From: Opitutaceae bacterium
Lineage (GTDB): Bacteria > Verrucomicrobiota > Verrucomicrobiia > Opitutales > Opitutaceae
Reading direction: 5' to 3'
Length of the DNA: 46,211 nucleotides
Assembly: GCA_947471115.1 (NCBI GenBank)
Contig: CANIXX010000002.1
Location: 1-46,211, forward strand
The translations under genes and the position numbers were made by a program. How positions within the stretch are numbered: the first letter of the stretch is position 1; every line of letters starts with the position of its first letter. This document shows, in pieces, positions 34,880 through 45,295 of the stretch. The notes under the pieces were generated by a model. That model was not told where the DNA came from, made no database searches, and worked only from the letters and a program-made list of their open reading frames with translations.

Positions 34880-35491
34880 TTAAAGAATGCGCTCTGGTAC
34901 AAAAACAATGTCGTTTACGAGCAACGGCCACGTGTTACTGGAGCGGCCCTTAATAAGGTCGTCAGCATCGATGACGTAGGTGTCCGACTTTCCGTCAGTA
35001 TTGGTCCGCGTTAGTTTAACTTGAGTGCGGTTAGCCAGACGGCTAAATCCGCCCGCTCGCGAAACCGCATCCAACAGCGTCAGCCCCTGCTCTTGGGGAA
35101 ATAAAACTGCTCCAGGTTGATTAACTTGGCCGATCACGTTGACAGAGCGCTTCGCGTATTCGATCACCACCACGTTGATCTGCGGGTTGACCAGATAATC
35201 ACGAGCGTAGAGTTCGCGAATCAAATCCTCGGCCTGGCGCAGGGACTTGCCCTTGACGTCTACCTTGCCGATGAGCGGTAACGTGATTGAATACTCCTGT
35301 GACACCCGCACGGCCCGCTTCAAGTTTTCCTCCTGAAAAATTTGCACATCAAGGAGATCCGATGGTTGCAACAAATAATCCAATACCGCTGCGGCGGGCA
35401 CAGACGCAGGCTTGGGCTCCTCGGCCAGCGCAGGAATGGACAGCAGGAAGGAAAACCCTGCAAGGAGTGTAAATTTGATCTTGGTCAACAT
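34880..35491 (-). CDS. Polysaccharide export protein (Wza-like, OPX family)
   Basis: 203-aa secreted protein: signal peptide (cut after IPALA, about residue 23), then a Poly_export domain LQPSDLLDVQIFQEENLKRAVRV and SITLPLIGKVDVKGKSL, followed by a SLBB-like domain VNVIGQVNQPGAVLFP...LTLLDAVSRAGGF. OPX proteins form the periplasmic/outer-membrane conduit for capsule or EPS. At 203 aa it is much shorter than Wza (379), has no lipobox and no C-terminal transmembrane helix, so the beta-barrel protein encoded just upstream probably provides the outer-membrane pore. That pairing is inference. Confidence 0.88.
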   Translation of the reverse strand: MLTKIKFTLLAGFSFLLSIPALAEEPKPASVPAAAVLDYLLQPSDLLDVQIFQEENLKRAVRVSQEYSITLPLIGKVDVKGKSLRQAEDLIRELYARDYLVNPQINVVVIEYAKRSVNVIGQVNQPGAVLFPQEQGLTLLDAVSRAGGFSRLANRTQVKLTRTNTDGKSDTYVIDADDLIKGRSSNTWPLLVNDIVFVPERIL

Positions 35492-35503
35492 AGGCTAAGG
35501 CTT

Positions 35504-35549
35504 AAAAAAAAAGACGGAAGAAGATCATTCGATCCTCCTCCGTCTTTTT
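35504..35549 (-). terminator. Intrinsic terminator after the beta-barrel gene
   Basis: On the minus strand GACGGAGGAGGATC pairs with GATCTTCTTCCGTC (with G-U pairs) around a GAAT loop and is followed by a run of nine T. It lies between the barrel gene and the Wza-like gene, so the two may be separate transcripts. Confidence 0.85.
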
Positions 35550-35569
35550 AAATGGTCAAGCTACTCTCC

Positions 35570-36709
35570 TTAGTAGCGAGCAGACAGGGACAATGAGACC
35601 ACGTTGTTAACGAACTCGCTGGAAGCCAGATCAGCCTTCTGCGAGCGATTCACGTAGCTGATGCCAGCGTTGAGGTACTCGTTGATCGTGTAAGTAGCTC
35701 CGAGAGAGGCCTCGATGTAGTCGCGGGTTTCAGTGGTGTACTCCATCATGCGATAGGACAGGCCGGCATTCAGACTCCAGTCGACCGTGATCGCACTGCT
35801 GGCACCGAGGGTAAGATCGGTCGTCTCGTAAGAGGCACCGCCCGAAGTAGAATTCGCAAAGTCACGGTTAAAAGCGAGGGTGAGTTGGGTTTTTTCCGAG
35901 TAGGCGTAAGCCAAGGACGCTTTGCTACCGACCGAACCATCCTCATCAGGGCCGACGTTGCCGTTGCGGGTATTGTAGCCGACGCTAAAAGCACCGGACA
36001 GCTTGGGCGTGAAGGTGCCGCGAGTACCGACGTTGTAATAAAACGCGTCGAAGAGATCAGCATTACCAGCACCAATGTTGCCCGACAATTCAGTATGGGT
36101 GTAGGTCAGACCGGTGCTGACGTCCAACTTTGGTGTTAGTTCGTAGTAGACGTTAACAGGAACCGAGTAGCTCTTCTGCTCCGTTGCAGCGCTCGATTTG
36201 TAATCGTAGCTGGCGTAGCTGACGCCAGAGCCGAAGCTGATCTTCTCGGAGTAGCGCAGTTCACCATTGATTCCGGCTGCCGTGTCATGGTGCTCAAGGA
36301 GCGTGGTTTGGCCAATGTTATCAGGCGTAGGCTGGTCCAGTTCGGCAAAAGAAAGATTGGTATTCAGTTTCACCCGCTCAGAGGCGTAGGCTGCAGTGGC
36401 TCCGGCAGCGAACAACTGGTTGTTGAGCTTAACGTTGTCTGAATAGCTGGAGAGCGTGGAGTTAGCGAAAACATCGCCACTCACTGCGGAGTCCTTGCCG
36501 TACTTCAGGTCAAACCCAGGGGTGACGACGAAAACGGTATCGCTGAGCTCTAAGCCATCAGCTGAGAGCAGCAAGTTGTCGTTGTAGGCGACGCTGGAGG
36601 TTGCGGTAGCAAAAAGCTCGGCGTTATCACCGATCGCCAAAAACGGAGCTGCAAATACAGCGGATCCCATACCTCCTAGAATAACAAGGTGTTGTACTGT
36701 TTTTTTCAT
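35570..36709 (-). CDS. Outer-membrane beta-barrel protein (putative EPS porin)
   Basis: 379 aa. Signal peptide (MKKTVQHLVILGGMGSAVFAAPF...), then alternating polar/hydrophobic strands rich in Tyr, Ser, Thr, Gly and Asn through the whole chain, with no Cys, ending LSLSARY: a C-terminal aromatic residue as used by the BAM machinery. About 16-18 strands are suggested by the pattern. No known enzyme motif. It resembles the BBP2-type barrels found beside EPS export genes. Likely an outer-membrane pore or secretin partner for the polysaccharide whose export proteins lie immediately downstream. Confidence 0.8.
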   Translation of the reverse strand: MKKTVQHLVILGGMGSAVFAAPFLAIGDNAELFATATSSVAYNDNLLLSADGLELSDTVFVVTPGFDLKYGKDSAVSGDVFANSTLSSYSDNVKLNNQLFAAGATAAYASERVKLNTNLSFAELDQPTPDNIGQTTLLEHHDTAAGINGELRYSEKISFGSGVSYASYDYKSSAATEQKSYSVPVNVYYELTPKLDVSTGLTYTHTELSGNIGAGNADLFDAFYYNVGTRGTFTPKLSGAFSVGYNTRNGNVGPDEDGSVGSKASLAYAYSEKTQLTLAFNRDFANSTSGGASYETTDLTLGASSAITVDWSLNAGLSYRMMEYTTETRDYIEASLGATYTINEYLNAGISYVNRSQKADLASSEFVNNVVSLSLSARY

Positions 36710-36943
36710 GTGTATTATTAAACCAAAAGAATTAAAAACTTAAATAGTTAGCGCCTGAATGCGAGCTACTTCCGCAGCTTGTATCAACCCAATCAAGGAA
36801 GTTAGATGCCTAAAAATAAGCCGAATGCAAGGATTGTGCTGAAACTTTTTGTGCCAAGGTTCTCGCTGGTAAAAAGTCTAACAACCAGACGCACCAATAT
36901 CCCGATTGCCTCCGATTAGGGCTCTCTTCTTGCTCGCTCACTC
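36710..36943. promoter_or_regulatory. Divergent intergenic region of barrel and TPR genes
   Basis: A 234-base, AT-rich gap separates two divergent genes, so it must hold both promoters. I could not find a convincing -35/-10 pair with good spacing for either side. No small ORF or strong hairpin seen. Confidence 0.45.
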
Positions 36944-38611
36944 ATGTCAGCAAAAGATCCTGCATCAAATAGTCTAAAGCTGTCTTCATCTCGCAGCTCG
37001 ATCAACGCGCAGGGCGTGCGCCGCATTGCGCCCTTTTGGTTCCGGCGGCAGGGCAGTGGATGGCAAATTCAAATTTACTGGAAACGCTTCGCCATTTTCA
37101 CCCTAATCGCCGGTCTGTTAGGATGGATTGGAACCGCAGCGGCAGCGTATTTTTTCGTAAAATACAACCGCGGCTTCACCGATGTACGGTTTACCGACAT
37201 GCTCCTTTTGCCTAGCCGTTGGCATGCCTACGAGGTATCTCGGGGCGACTTCCTTGTATCCAAGGCCCAAGCCGAGTTAAAAAAGCAAAACTACCGCGAG
37301 GCCTTTGGGGACCTTCGACTGGGGCTGATCAAATCCCCAGCCAACAAAGAGGGGCGTATGCTACTCGCCCAATTTTATGCCCTTTGGAAACGCCCTGACC
37401 TGAGTCGCACCACACTGCTCGACGGCTTCACCTACCACAAAGAAGACCCCGAGTACCTCAAAACCCTCTTTGCATTCCTTCTTCAACAACAAGATGACAA
37501 TCAGGTTCTTAAGTTCTACCACGAGCTTCTCGATAACAACGAAGCAGTGACCCCGCTTAATCAATTAGTAGCGCTGGCGGCCGCCTCATCCTGTTACTTT
37601 CGAGGTAACTACGATCAAGCCGAGTCGATCCTGCGCCGCTACCAGGTCGAGTCATCTCGCGATGGACGCCTGTTGCTGGCGCGAATTAACTGGGATCGCG
37701 GAGCCAAGGATGTGGCCCTAGATCAGGTCAAGTCACTGGCCAACGAACGCCCTGATGACGTTGAAATCTATGCCCTCACTATCAACTACTTGCGTGAACT
37801 CGGTCGAGACAACGAGGCACGCCGTGAGAGCTTCTTACGCACCCTCGCCAACCCCCGCAACGCCCGCGCTCGAATCGACCTGCTTTACGCCTACCAAAAG
37901 GAGGGCGACACGGCCTCTCTTCGTACTAACGTCGAGGAAATTTACCTCGATTTCAGCAATGATCACTCCGCTTTGCTCGCCTTGGCCGACTTCGCAGCCA
38001 ACACCGGCGACCCCCAGCTCGCCCTCCGTATTTACGATCACACTAAGTCCAATAACCTCAACTGGGACGGTGCTGCCCTGATGACCGTGGAGGCGTGCAT
38101 CGTGGCCAAAGATTACCAAGGCGCGCTCACGTTAGTCCGCGATCTGTTAAAGGAAAACCCCGAATGGGGTAAACGCTTCTACTCGGTGTTTAACGGCCTG
38201 CAATCCATCGCCCACTATGGGCTGGGCGATGCCGAGGCTGGACAACTTTTCCTTAACAACTTCCTCAAACAGGACAACGTACGCGCCGACAACCTCATCG
38301 CCGTTTCAAAGCGTTTGCTGTCCGTCGGTGCCAAAGCCCAGGCGCGCAAGGTACTCGATCAGGCCGTGCAGGCCGACGCGCTCAATCAGGCCGCTCTGAC
38401 CAGCTTGGTGCAGTTGGATCTCGAGTTAAACAACTCAGCCGCGCTTGCCGCCAACGTCCGCAAGCTCCTCACCATGCGCAAGCCCTCGCAAGCGGTGCTC
38501 AGTGCCGCCTTCGCCGAGTTGGGCAGCGACCTGTTCCTGTTCTCGCCGGAGCGCACCGGCCTGCTTCAAGACTTACGCGCCGCGCTCACGGTCACCTTGC
38601 CGACCTCGTGA
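36944..38611 (+). CDS. Membrane-anchored TPR protein
   Basis: 555 aa. A cytoplasmic N-terminus of about 48 residues (basic, with RRIAPFWFRRQG), one membrane segment (about 49-72), then TPR-like helical repeats: AQAELKKQNYREAFGDLRLGL, YFRGNYDQAESILRRY, AAxNTGDPQLALRIYD, KDYQGALTLVRDLLKENPEWG, AKAQARKVLDQAVQADALNQAAL. Orientation suggests the repeats face the periplasm. It lies divergent from the EPS barrel and is probably part of the same export or biosynthesis system, as TPR proteins often are in EPS loci. No catalytic domain visible. Confidence 0.8.
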   Translation: MSAKDPASNSLKLSSSRSSINAQGVRRIAPFWFRRQGSGWQIQIYWKRFAIFTLIAGLLGWIGTAAAAYFFVKYNRGFTDVRFTDMLLLPSRWHAYEVSRGDFLVSKAQAELKKQNYREAFGDLRLGLIKSPANKEGRMLLAQFYALWKRPDLSRTTLLDGFTYHKEDPEYLKTLFAFLLQQQDDNQVLKFYHELLDNNEAVTPLNQLVALAAASSCYFRGNYDQAESILRRYQVESSRDGRLLLARINWDRGAKDVALDQVKSLANERPDDVEIYALTINYLRELGRDNEARRESFLRTLANPRNARARIDLLYAYQKEGDTASLRTNVEEIYLDFSNDHSALLALADFAANTGDPQLALRIYDHTKSNNLNWDGAALMTVEACIVAKDYQGALTLVRDLLKENPEWGKRFYSVFNGLQSIAHYGLGDAEAGQLFLNNFLKQDNVRADNLIAVSKRLLSVGAKAQARKVLDQAVQADALNQAALTSLVQLDLELNNSAALAANVRKLLTMRKPSQAVLSAAFAELGSDLFLFSPERTGLLQDLRAALTVTLPTS

Positions 38612-38620
38612 GCGGTTAAC

Positions 38621-38647
38621 GGGAAGGGGCATCGGCCCCCCCTTCCT
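38621..38647. terminator. Hairpin between convergent TPR gene and hisC
   Basis: GGAAGGGG pairs with CCCCTTCC around a 9-base loop in the gap between the convergent genes. There is no T-run, so its efficiency as a terminator is uncertain. Confidence 0.35.
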
Positions 38648-38677
38648 AGGCCTCTCGATCCTCCCCCGCGCTCGGGC

Positions 38678-39772
38678 TCAGCCGCCTAATACAGCGGCCA
38701 AGGTCGACAGCAGCCGCTCGTTTTGAGCCGACGTGCCCACGGTTACGCGCAACCACTCCGGCATGCCGTAAGGCCGCATCGGCCGCACGATCACCCCACG
38801 TTTTTGTAGCTCGATAAACACCCGCGCCCCGTCGCCCACCTTTACCAGCAAAAAGTTCGCCACACTCGGCACGATCTCAAGCCCGAGGGCGTTGAACCCG
38901 CTCTCCAGCCGTGCCAGTCCCAGGCGATTTTCGCGGGTGCATTTTTGGATAAACGCATAGTCGTCGAGCGCTGCCAACGCTGCCGCTTGGCCGATCGCAT
39001 TCACATTAAACGGCTGCCGTACCCGGGTGAGCAGCGCCGCCAACTCCGGCTCCGCGTAGCCAAACCCAACCCGCAACGAGGCCAGCCCGTAGATTTTGGA
39101 AAAGGTGCGCAGGCACACCACCTTGCGGCCTTCGCGGATGAGTGCGCGCAGGTCAGGAGGGTTGTCCAAATACTCCGCATAGGCCTCATCGAAAACAAAC
39201 ACCACGTGCTCGGGCAGGGCGCGCGCGAACGCCAGCAACTCCGCCTCAGTGTTGGCCGTTCCCATCGGGTTGTTCGGGCTGGGCACAAACACCAGCTTGG
39301 TGCGCGGGGTCACCGCCGCAGCCAGCGCCGCAAGATCGTGAGTGTGGTTAACCAGCGGCACTTCCACCGGCTTTGCGCCGAAAAGCAGGGTAACCAATTT
39401 ATAAACGGCAAACGACGGATTGCCCATAACCACCTCGTCGCCCGGCTGCAAAAACACATGCCCGAGCAACTCAATCAGCTCGTTAGAACCGTTACCGATC
39501 ACAAATTGGTTGGGCTCGAAACCGTAAATCCTCGCCAGCTTTGTGCGCAACGCCACGCAACCGCCGTCCGGATAGAGCTCACTTTGCTCGATCGCCCGCA
39601 GCGCCGCCGCTTTGCCCAGCGGCGAGGGGCCGAACGGATTCTCGTTCGACGCGAGTTTGATGATCGTCGCCGGGTCCATCCCGAGTTCGCGCGCGACATC
39701 CTCGATCGGTTTACCCGGCTCATAGACCGGCTGCGTGAGGACGGAGGGATTAACGAGGGTTTCCAGCTTCAT
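38678..39772 (-). CDS. hisC: Histidinol-phosphate aminotransferase
   Basis: PLP enzyme (fold type I, 364 aa from ATG 39772) that transaminates imidazole-acetol phosphate in histidine synthesis. Seen: KLASNENPFGPSP (the N-terminal substrate loop), YPDGGCVALRTKLA, GNGSNELIELLGHVF, PNNPMGT, FDEAYAEY, and the PLP lysine in FSKIYGLASLRVGFG. The 42 residues before Met in the track ORF overlap the HAD gene region and are excluded. Not linked to other his genes here. An aromatic aminotransferase role is possible, since HisC-like enzymes are broad. Confidence 0.92.
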   Translation of the reverse strand: MKLETLVNPSVLTQPVYEPGKPIEDVARELGMDPATIIKLASNENPFGPSPLGKAAALRAIEQSELYPDGGCVALRTKLARIYGFEPNQFVIGNGSNELIELLGHVFLQPGDEVVMGNPSFAVYKLVTLLFGAKPVEVPLVNHTHDLAALAAAVTPRTKLVFVPSPNNPMGTANTEAELLAFARALPEHVVFVFDEAYAEYLDNPPDLRALIREGRKVVCLRTFSKIYGLASLRVGFGYAEPELAALLTRVRQPFNVNAIGQAAALAALDDYAFIQKCTRENRLGLARLESGFNALGLEIVPSVANFLLVKVGDGARVFIELQKRGVIVRPMRPYGMPEWLRVTVGTSAQNERLLSTLAAVLGG

Positions 39773-39818
39773 GAAGCGCACAGCCAAGCCGATCCCGCCT
39801 TCGGGCAAAAGCCTTTTG

Positions 39819-40418
39819 TCACACCACGCGGCTTGGCACACGGACCACCTGCATGCCCGCCGCCAGCGCCGCGCGGATACCCGGCTCGGCATCCTCAAAC
39901 ACCAAGCACTGCGCCGCCGGCACGCCCATCTTCTGCGCGGCCAGTAAAAACATATCCGGCGCCGGCTTGCCCCGTCCCGGCGCGACGTCCTGCGGCGTGA
40001 CCACGATTTTAAACAGCTCGGTCAACCCGGCCGCCCTGATCGCCGGTCCGGCGATTTCGGGCATACCGCCAGTAGCAATCGACACCGGATGCGTGAGCGC
40101 CATACGCCGGGCAAACGCCACCACCGGGACTATGTGCTCAACCTTGGTCAACCGCTCCAAAAACATCCGCTCCTTGGTGTGCTCAACCTGCACTGGGTCC
40201 AACTTGAGTCCATAATGCGCCCCGATCAGCTCAGCCACCCGCACCGTGGGAACCCCGCCGAAGGAATAAAACAGATCCTCATTCAACGTCTCGGTTAACC
40301 CGTGCACATGGAGAGCGGCGTCCCAAGCCCGATAGTGCAGCGGCATGGTGTCGATGAGTGTGCCATCGAGATCGAAGATAAAGCCGGCGAATTCACCAGA
40401 AGGGATATCAAGTTGCAT
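39819..40418 (-). CDS. HAD-superfamily hydrolase (beta-phosphoglucomutase / YqaB-like)
   Basis: 199 aa from ATG 40418 (the track start at 40457 is 13 residues longer without homology). Seen: motif I FIFDLDGTLIDT with the nucleophile Asp, cap domain with RAWDAALHVHG, motif II SIATGG, motif III lysine in GRGKPAPDMFL, and motif IV VFEDAEPGIRAALAAGM. The cap and RGKPxPD segment resemble the DL-glycerol-3-phosphatase, fructose-1-phosphatase and beta-phosphoglucomutase group; substrate cannot be read from sequence. It sits between hisC and acr3 in the same direction with short gaps. Confidence 0.9.
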   Translation of the reverse strand: MQLDIPSGEFAGFIFDLDGTLIDTMPLHYRAWDAALHVHGLTETLNEDLFYSFGGVPTVRVAELIGAHYGLKLDPVQVEHTKERMFLERLTKVEHIVPVVAFARRMALTHPVSIATGGMPEIAGPAIRAAGLTELFKIVVTPQDVAPGRGKPAPDMFLLAAQKMGVPAAQCLVFEDAEPGIRAALAAGMQVVRVPSRVV

Positions 40419-40475
40419 GCGTGCGGCAGATATTTCGCGACTCCACTGCCAGCGCAAGCCCAGTACCGATCAACC

Positions 40476-41546
40476 TTAGCGCAGTGAAACGCCACTGCTT
40501 ACACGGCGCTTCCAGCGCAGCGCCACCGCCACCAGCGCAATCAAGGCAGGAACCTCAACCAGAGGCCCCACCACCGCCGCGAAAGCCGCCCCTGAAGTCA
40601 GCCCGAACACGCCCACCGCCACCGCGATCGCCAACTCAAAGTTGTTGCCCGAAGCAGTGAAACCGAGCGTTGCGGCTTTCGCGTAATCCGCCCCCGCCTT
40701 CACGCTCAGCCAAAAGGTCACCGTGAACATGGTAGTAAAATAAACCACCAACGGCACCGCGATGTGCAGTACGTCGAACGGCCGCGCCAGCACCTGCTTC
40801 CCCTGTAAACTGAACATCACCACGATGGTGAACAGCAGAGCGCCGAGGGTCACCGGACTGATCGCCGGCAGAAACTTTTCGTCAAACCAGGCCTGCCGCT
40901 CCGGCCCGCCGCGCCGCAGCGTGAAGCGCGTGAGCCAGCCGGCCAGAAATGGAATCCCCAGGTAAATGAACACACTTTGCGCGATGCTGCCGATGGTGAT
41001 GGCCGACAAATCAAGCACCCCCAAATCCACCCCGACCAGCGGCGGCAGGATTTTCAAAAACAGCCAGGCCAGCGGTGCGAAGGCAAAAACCTGGAACAGC
41101 GCGTTGGCCGCCACCAGCCCGGCGCAATACTCGCGACTGCCGCCAGCAAGATCGTTCCAAACAATCACCATGGCGATGCAGCGCGCGATGCCCACTAGCA
41201 CCAGGCCGGCAAAATACTCCGGCTGGTCGCGCAAGAATATCACCGTCAAGGCGAACATCAGCACCGGCCCAACCAACCAGTTTTGCACCAGCGAGAGGCC
41301 GAGAACCTTTTTATCGCGGAACACATCGGGCAGCTCCTCGTAGCGCACCTTGGCGAGCGGCGGATACATCATCAGCACCAGGCCGATCGCGATCGGCATC
41401 GAGGTGGTGCCCACGCTCCAGCCGGTGAGCGTTTCAGCCAGCGCCGGGGCGAACCGCCCGAGGGCCACGCCGAGCACCATCGCGGCAAAAATCCACGCCG
41501 TCAGCCAGCGGTCCAGAAATGAAAGTCGTTGGGTCAGGTTGCTCAC
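40476..41546 (-). CDS. acr3: Arsenite efflux transporter Acr3
   Basis: Inner-membrane As(OH)3/H+ antiporter of the BART superfamily (356 aa, about ten membrane segments). Seen: [39 protein letters not shown] with the essential cysteine (Cys123), [14 protein letters not shown], and [18 protein letters not shown] carrying the conserved Glu. All are ACR3 hallmarks. Lies 125 bases after arsJ in the arsR operon, with a hairpin between them. Expected to be induced by arsenite through ArsR. Confidence 0.95.
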   Translation of the reverse strand: MSNLTQRLSFLDRWLTAWIFAAMVLGVALGRFAPALAETLTGWSVGTTSMPIAIGLVLMMYPPLAKVRYEELPDVFRDKKVLGLSLVQNWLVGPVLMFALTVIFLRDQPEYFAGLVLVGIARCIAMVIVWNDLAGGSREYCAGLVAANALFQVFAFAPLAWLFLKILPPLVGVDLGVLDLSAITIGSIAQSVFIYLGIPFLAGWLTRFTLRRGGPERQAWFDEKFLPAISPVTLGALLFTIVVMFSLQGKQVLARPFDVLHIAVPLVVYFTTMFTVTFWLSVKAGADYAKAATLGFTASGNNFELAIAVAVGVFGLTSGAAFAAVVGPLVEVPALIALVAVALRWKRRVSSGVSLR

Positions 41547-41608
41547 CGCCCACAGTATTCACAATAAGACCCCAGAGCGAACAGCCTGAAAGATTCGAAC
41601 CGCGCCCC

Positions 41609-41638
41609 GCCCTTCCGCAAAAACTCGCGTGGAAGGGC
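41609..41638. other. Hairpin in the arsJ-acr3 gap
   Basis: GCCCTTCC pairs with GGAAGGGC (14-base loop). It could mark mRNA processing or partial termination, reducing acr3 relative to arsJ. No T-tract follows. Confidence 0.35.
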
Positions 41639-41671
41639 CGGTGCGAATTCACCTCCCCAAAAACAAAGGTG

Positions 41672-42913
41672 TTAATCTCCGCTGTCGGCCCCAACCCGGG
41701 CTTGTGCCAGTTTATCGGCATGCAGCGCTTCGGCTGGGAGTTTGAACGACACCCCGGCGGCAACTGCGGCAAAGGCAAAGGTGCCCCAAAGACAACCCGA
41801 CAACCCAGCGAGTTGATAGAGAACACCCGAAAGCAGGCAACCCACCAACCTTCCACCCGCGTTGGCCATGTAATAAAATCCCACGTTGAGCGCGACTTTA
41901 TCGCCATCGGTATAGTCTAAAATCAGGTAGGAATGCACCGCCGAATTCAGCGCAAACACAGCGCCGAAAACCGCCAATCCGCCCACAATCACGATATTCG
42001 CCGGCCCACCGGCCCCCAGCGCCAAGGGAATGGCGCCGGCCACGGCAGCCAGAGTCAGCGCGCCTGCCACAGCCGTGCCGCGTGCGGGTGCCCGCCCACG
42101 CAGCAGCACCGGCGTAGCGGCCTGTACGATCCCGTAACCAATCACCCAAAAGGCCATAAACGCCCCCACTTGCTCAAAACTCCAACCGAGCACCCCGCGC
42201 AGGAAAACCGGCGCGCCCACCACGAACCAGATGTCGCGTGCGCCAAATAAAAAAAAACGGGCCACGCAGAGCACGTTAATATCGCGGCTTTTCGAAAACA
42301 GATCCGTAAATGCCGCCTTGGTCTTGGCCTTGCCTAGCTCCCGGGGCAACGACGCCCAAGAACCAAGCCAGACCAACCCAAGCACACCAGCCATAATCCA
42401 AAGCGCCCCAGCAAATCCCACGGTTGTGAGCAACAACCCACCCATGAAAAAGCCCACGCCCTTGAGCGCATTTTTGGAGCCCGTGAGAACTGCTACCCAC
42501 TTAAAAAGCGTACCCTTGGCGTCCGCGGGAACGAGCACCTTGATGGCGCTTTTGGAGCTCATCTTGGTGAAGTCTTTGGCGATGCCTGAAAGCGCCTGCG
42601 AAACCATCACCCAGGCCACCGAGCCGAGTTCCGGCCAAGCTGGATTCAATAACGCCAGCATGGCCAACGCGCCCACTTGCAACCCAAGCCCCGCCACCAA
42701 GGTGAAGCGCAACCCCAACCGCGACGCCAGCCACCCCCCCAACAGGTTGGTTACGATTCCAAAGAATTCGTAGAGCAAAAACAGGAACGCCAAGGTCACT
42801 GGCGCGTAGCCCAAATTAAAAAAATGAAGCAACACCAGCATACGCAAAGCCCCATCGGTGAGGGTGAAACCCCAATAGGCGCCGGTAACCAGAACGTAGT
42901 TCCTTAAGTTCAT
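41672..42913 (-). CDS. arsJ: Organoarsenical efflux MFS transporter ArsJ
   Basis: 12-segment major facilitator (413 aa) that exports 1-arseno-3-phosphoglycerate made by the adjacent GAPDH. Seen: N-terminal YVLVTGAYWGFTLTDGALRMLVLLHFFNLGY, then LLYEFFGIVTNLLGGWLASRLGLR and KDFTKMSSKSAIKVLVP, the conserved ArsJ blocks. The GAPDH-ArsJ pair is the known arsenate resistance module (arsenate is esterified by GAPDH and the unstable product is expelled). The C-terminal half is Ala-rich with HSYLILDYTDGDKVALNVGFYYMAN. Confidence 0.93.
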   Translation of the reverse strand: MNLRNYVLVTGAYWGFTLTDGALRMLVLLHFFNLGYAPVTLAFLFLLYEFFGIVTNLLGGWLASRLGLRFTLVAGLGLQVGALAMLALLNPAWPELGSVAWVMVSQALSGIAKDFTKMSSKSAIKVLVPADAKGTLFKWVAVLTGSKNALKGVGFFMGGLLLTTVGFAGALWIMAGVLGLVWLGSWASLPRELGKAKTKAAFTDLFSKSRDINVLCVARFFLFGARDIWFVVGAPVFLRGVLGWSFEQVGAFMAFWVIGYGIVQAATPVLLRGRAPARGTAVAGALTLAAVAGAIPLALGAGGPANIVIVGGLAVFGAVFALNSAVHSYLILDYTDGDKVALNVGFYYMANAGGRLVGCLLSGVLYQLAGLSGCLWGTFAFAAVAAGVSFKLPAEALHADKLAQARVGADSGD

Positions 42914-42937
42914 ATTTGATCAAAATTCGGCCTTTTA

Positions 42938-43026
42938 AGCAAAGTCGCCGGGACTCCGAGGGCACTAAGACGCCCCAAGGAAACCGAGTCCTTACATCCT
43001 TAGAGCCTTTGCGACTTTGCGCTAAA
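42938..43026. repeat. Intercistronic palindromic repeat between GAPDH and arsJ
   Basis: GCAAAGTCGC (42940-42949) faces GCGACTTTGC (43011-43020), a perfect 10-bp inverted repeat, with further weak pairing between (GGGACTCCGAGG against ACCGAGTCC). The 89-base unit occupies almost all of the 118-base gap. It looks like a dispersed repeat inserted between two coupled genes. Confidence 0.6.
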
Positions 43027-43031
43027 ATCCG

Positions 43032-44048
<1,017 letters not shown>

Positions 44049-44071
44049 GATTTTTCCTTTTTCAAAATGGG

Positions 44072-45201
<1,130 letters not shown>

Positions 45202-45251
45202 CCTTTTGTCTGCCCTGATCGGCGGTCGGGGCTATAAGCTTCAGGCTACAA

Positions 45252-45282
45252 AAAAGGCCGGACGTATTTCGTCCGGCCTTTT
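45252..45282. terminator. Bidirectional terminator between aquaporin and helicase
   Basis: AAAAGGCCGGACG pairs with CGTCCGGCCTTTT around a TATTT loop, with T-runs on both strands, between the convergent aquaporin and RNA helicase genes. Confidence 0.9.
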
Positions 45283-45295
45283 CTATCTCCAAATT

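Noticed and set aside
38945-40000. 351-codon plus-strand ORF
   Set aside because: Antisense to hisC and the HAD gene; Arg/His/Gln-rich shadow translation.
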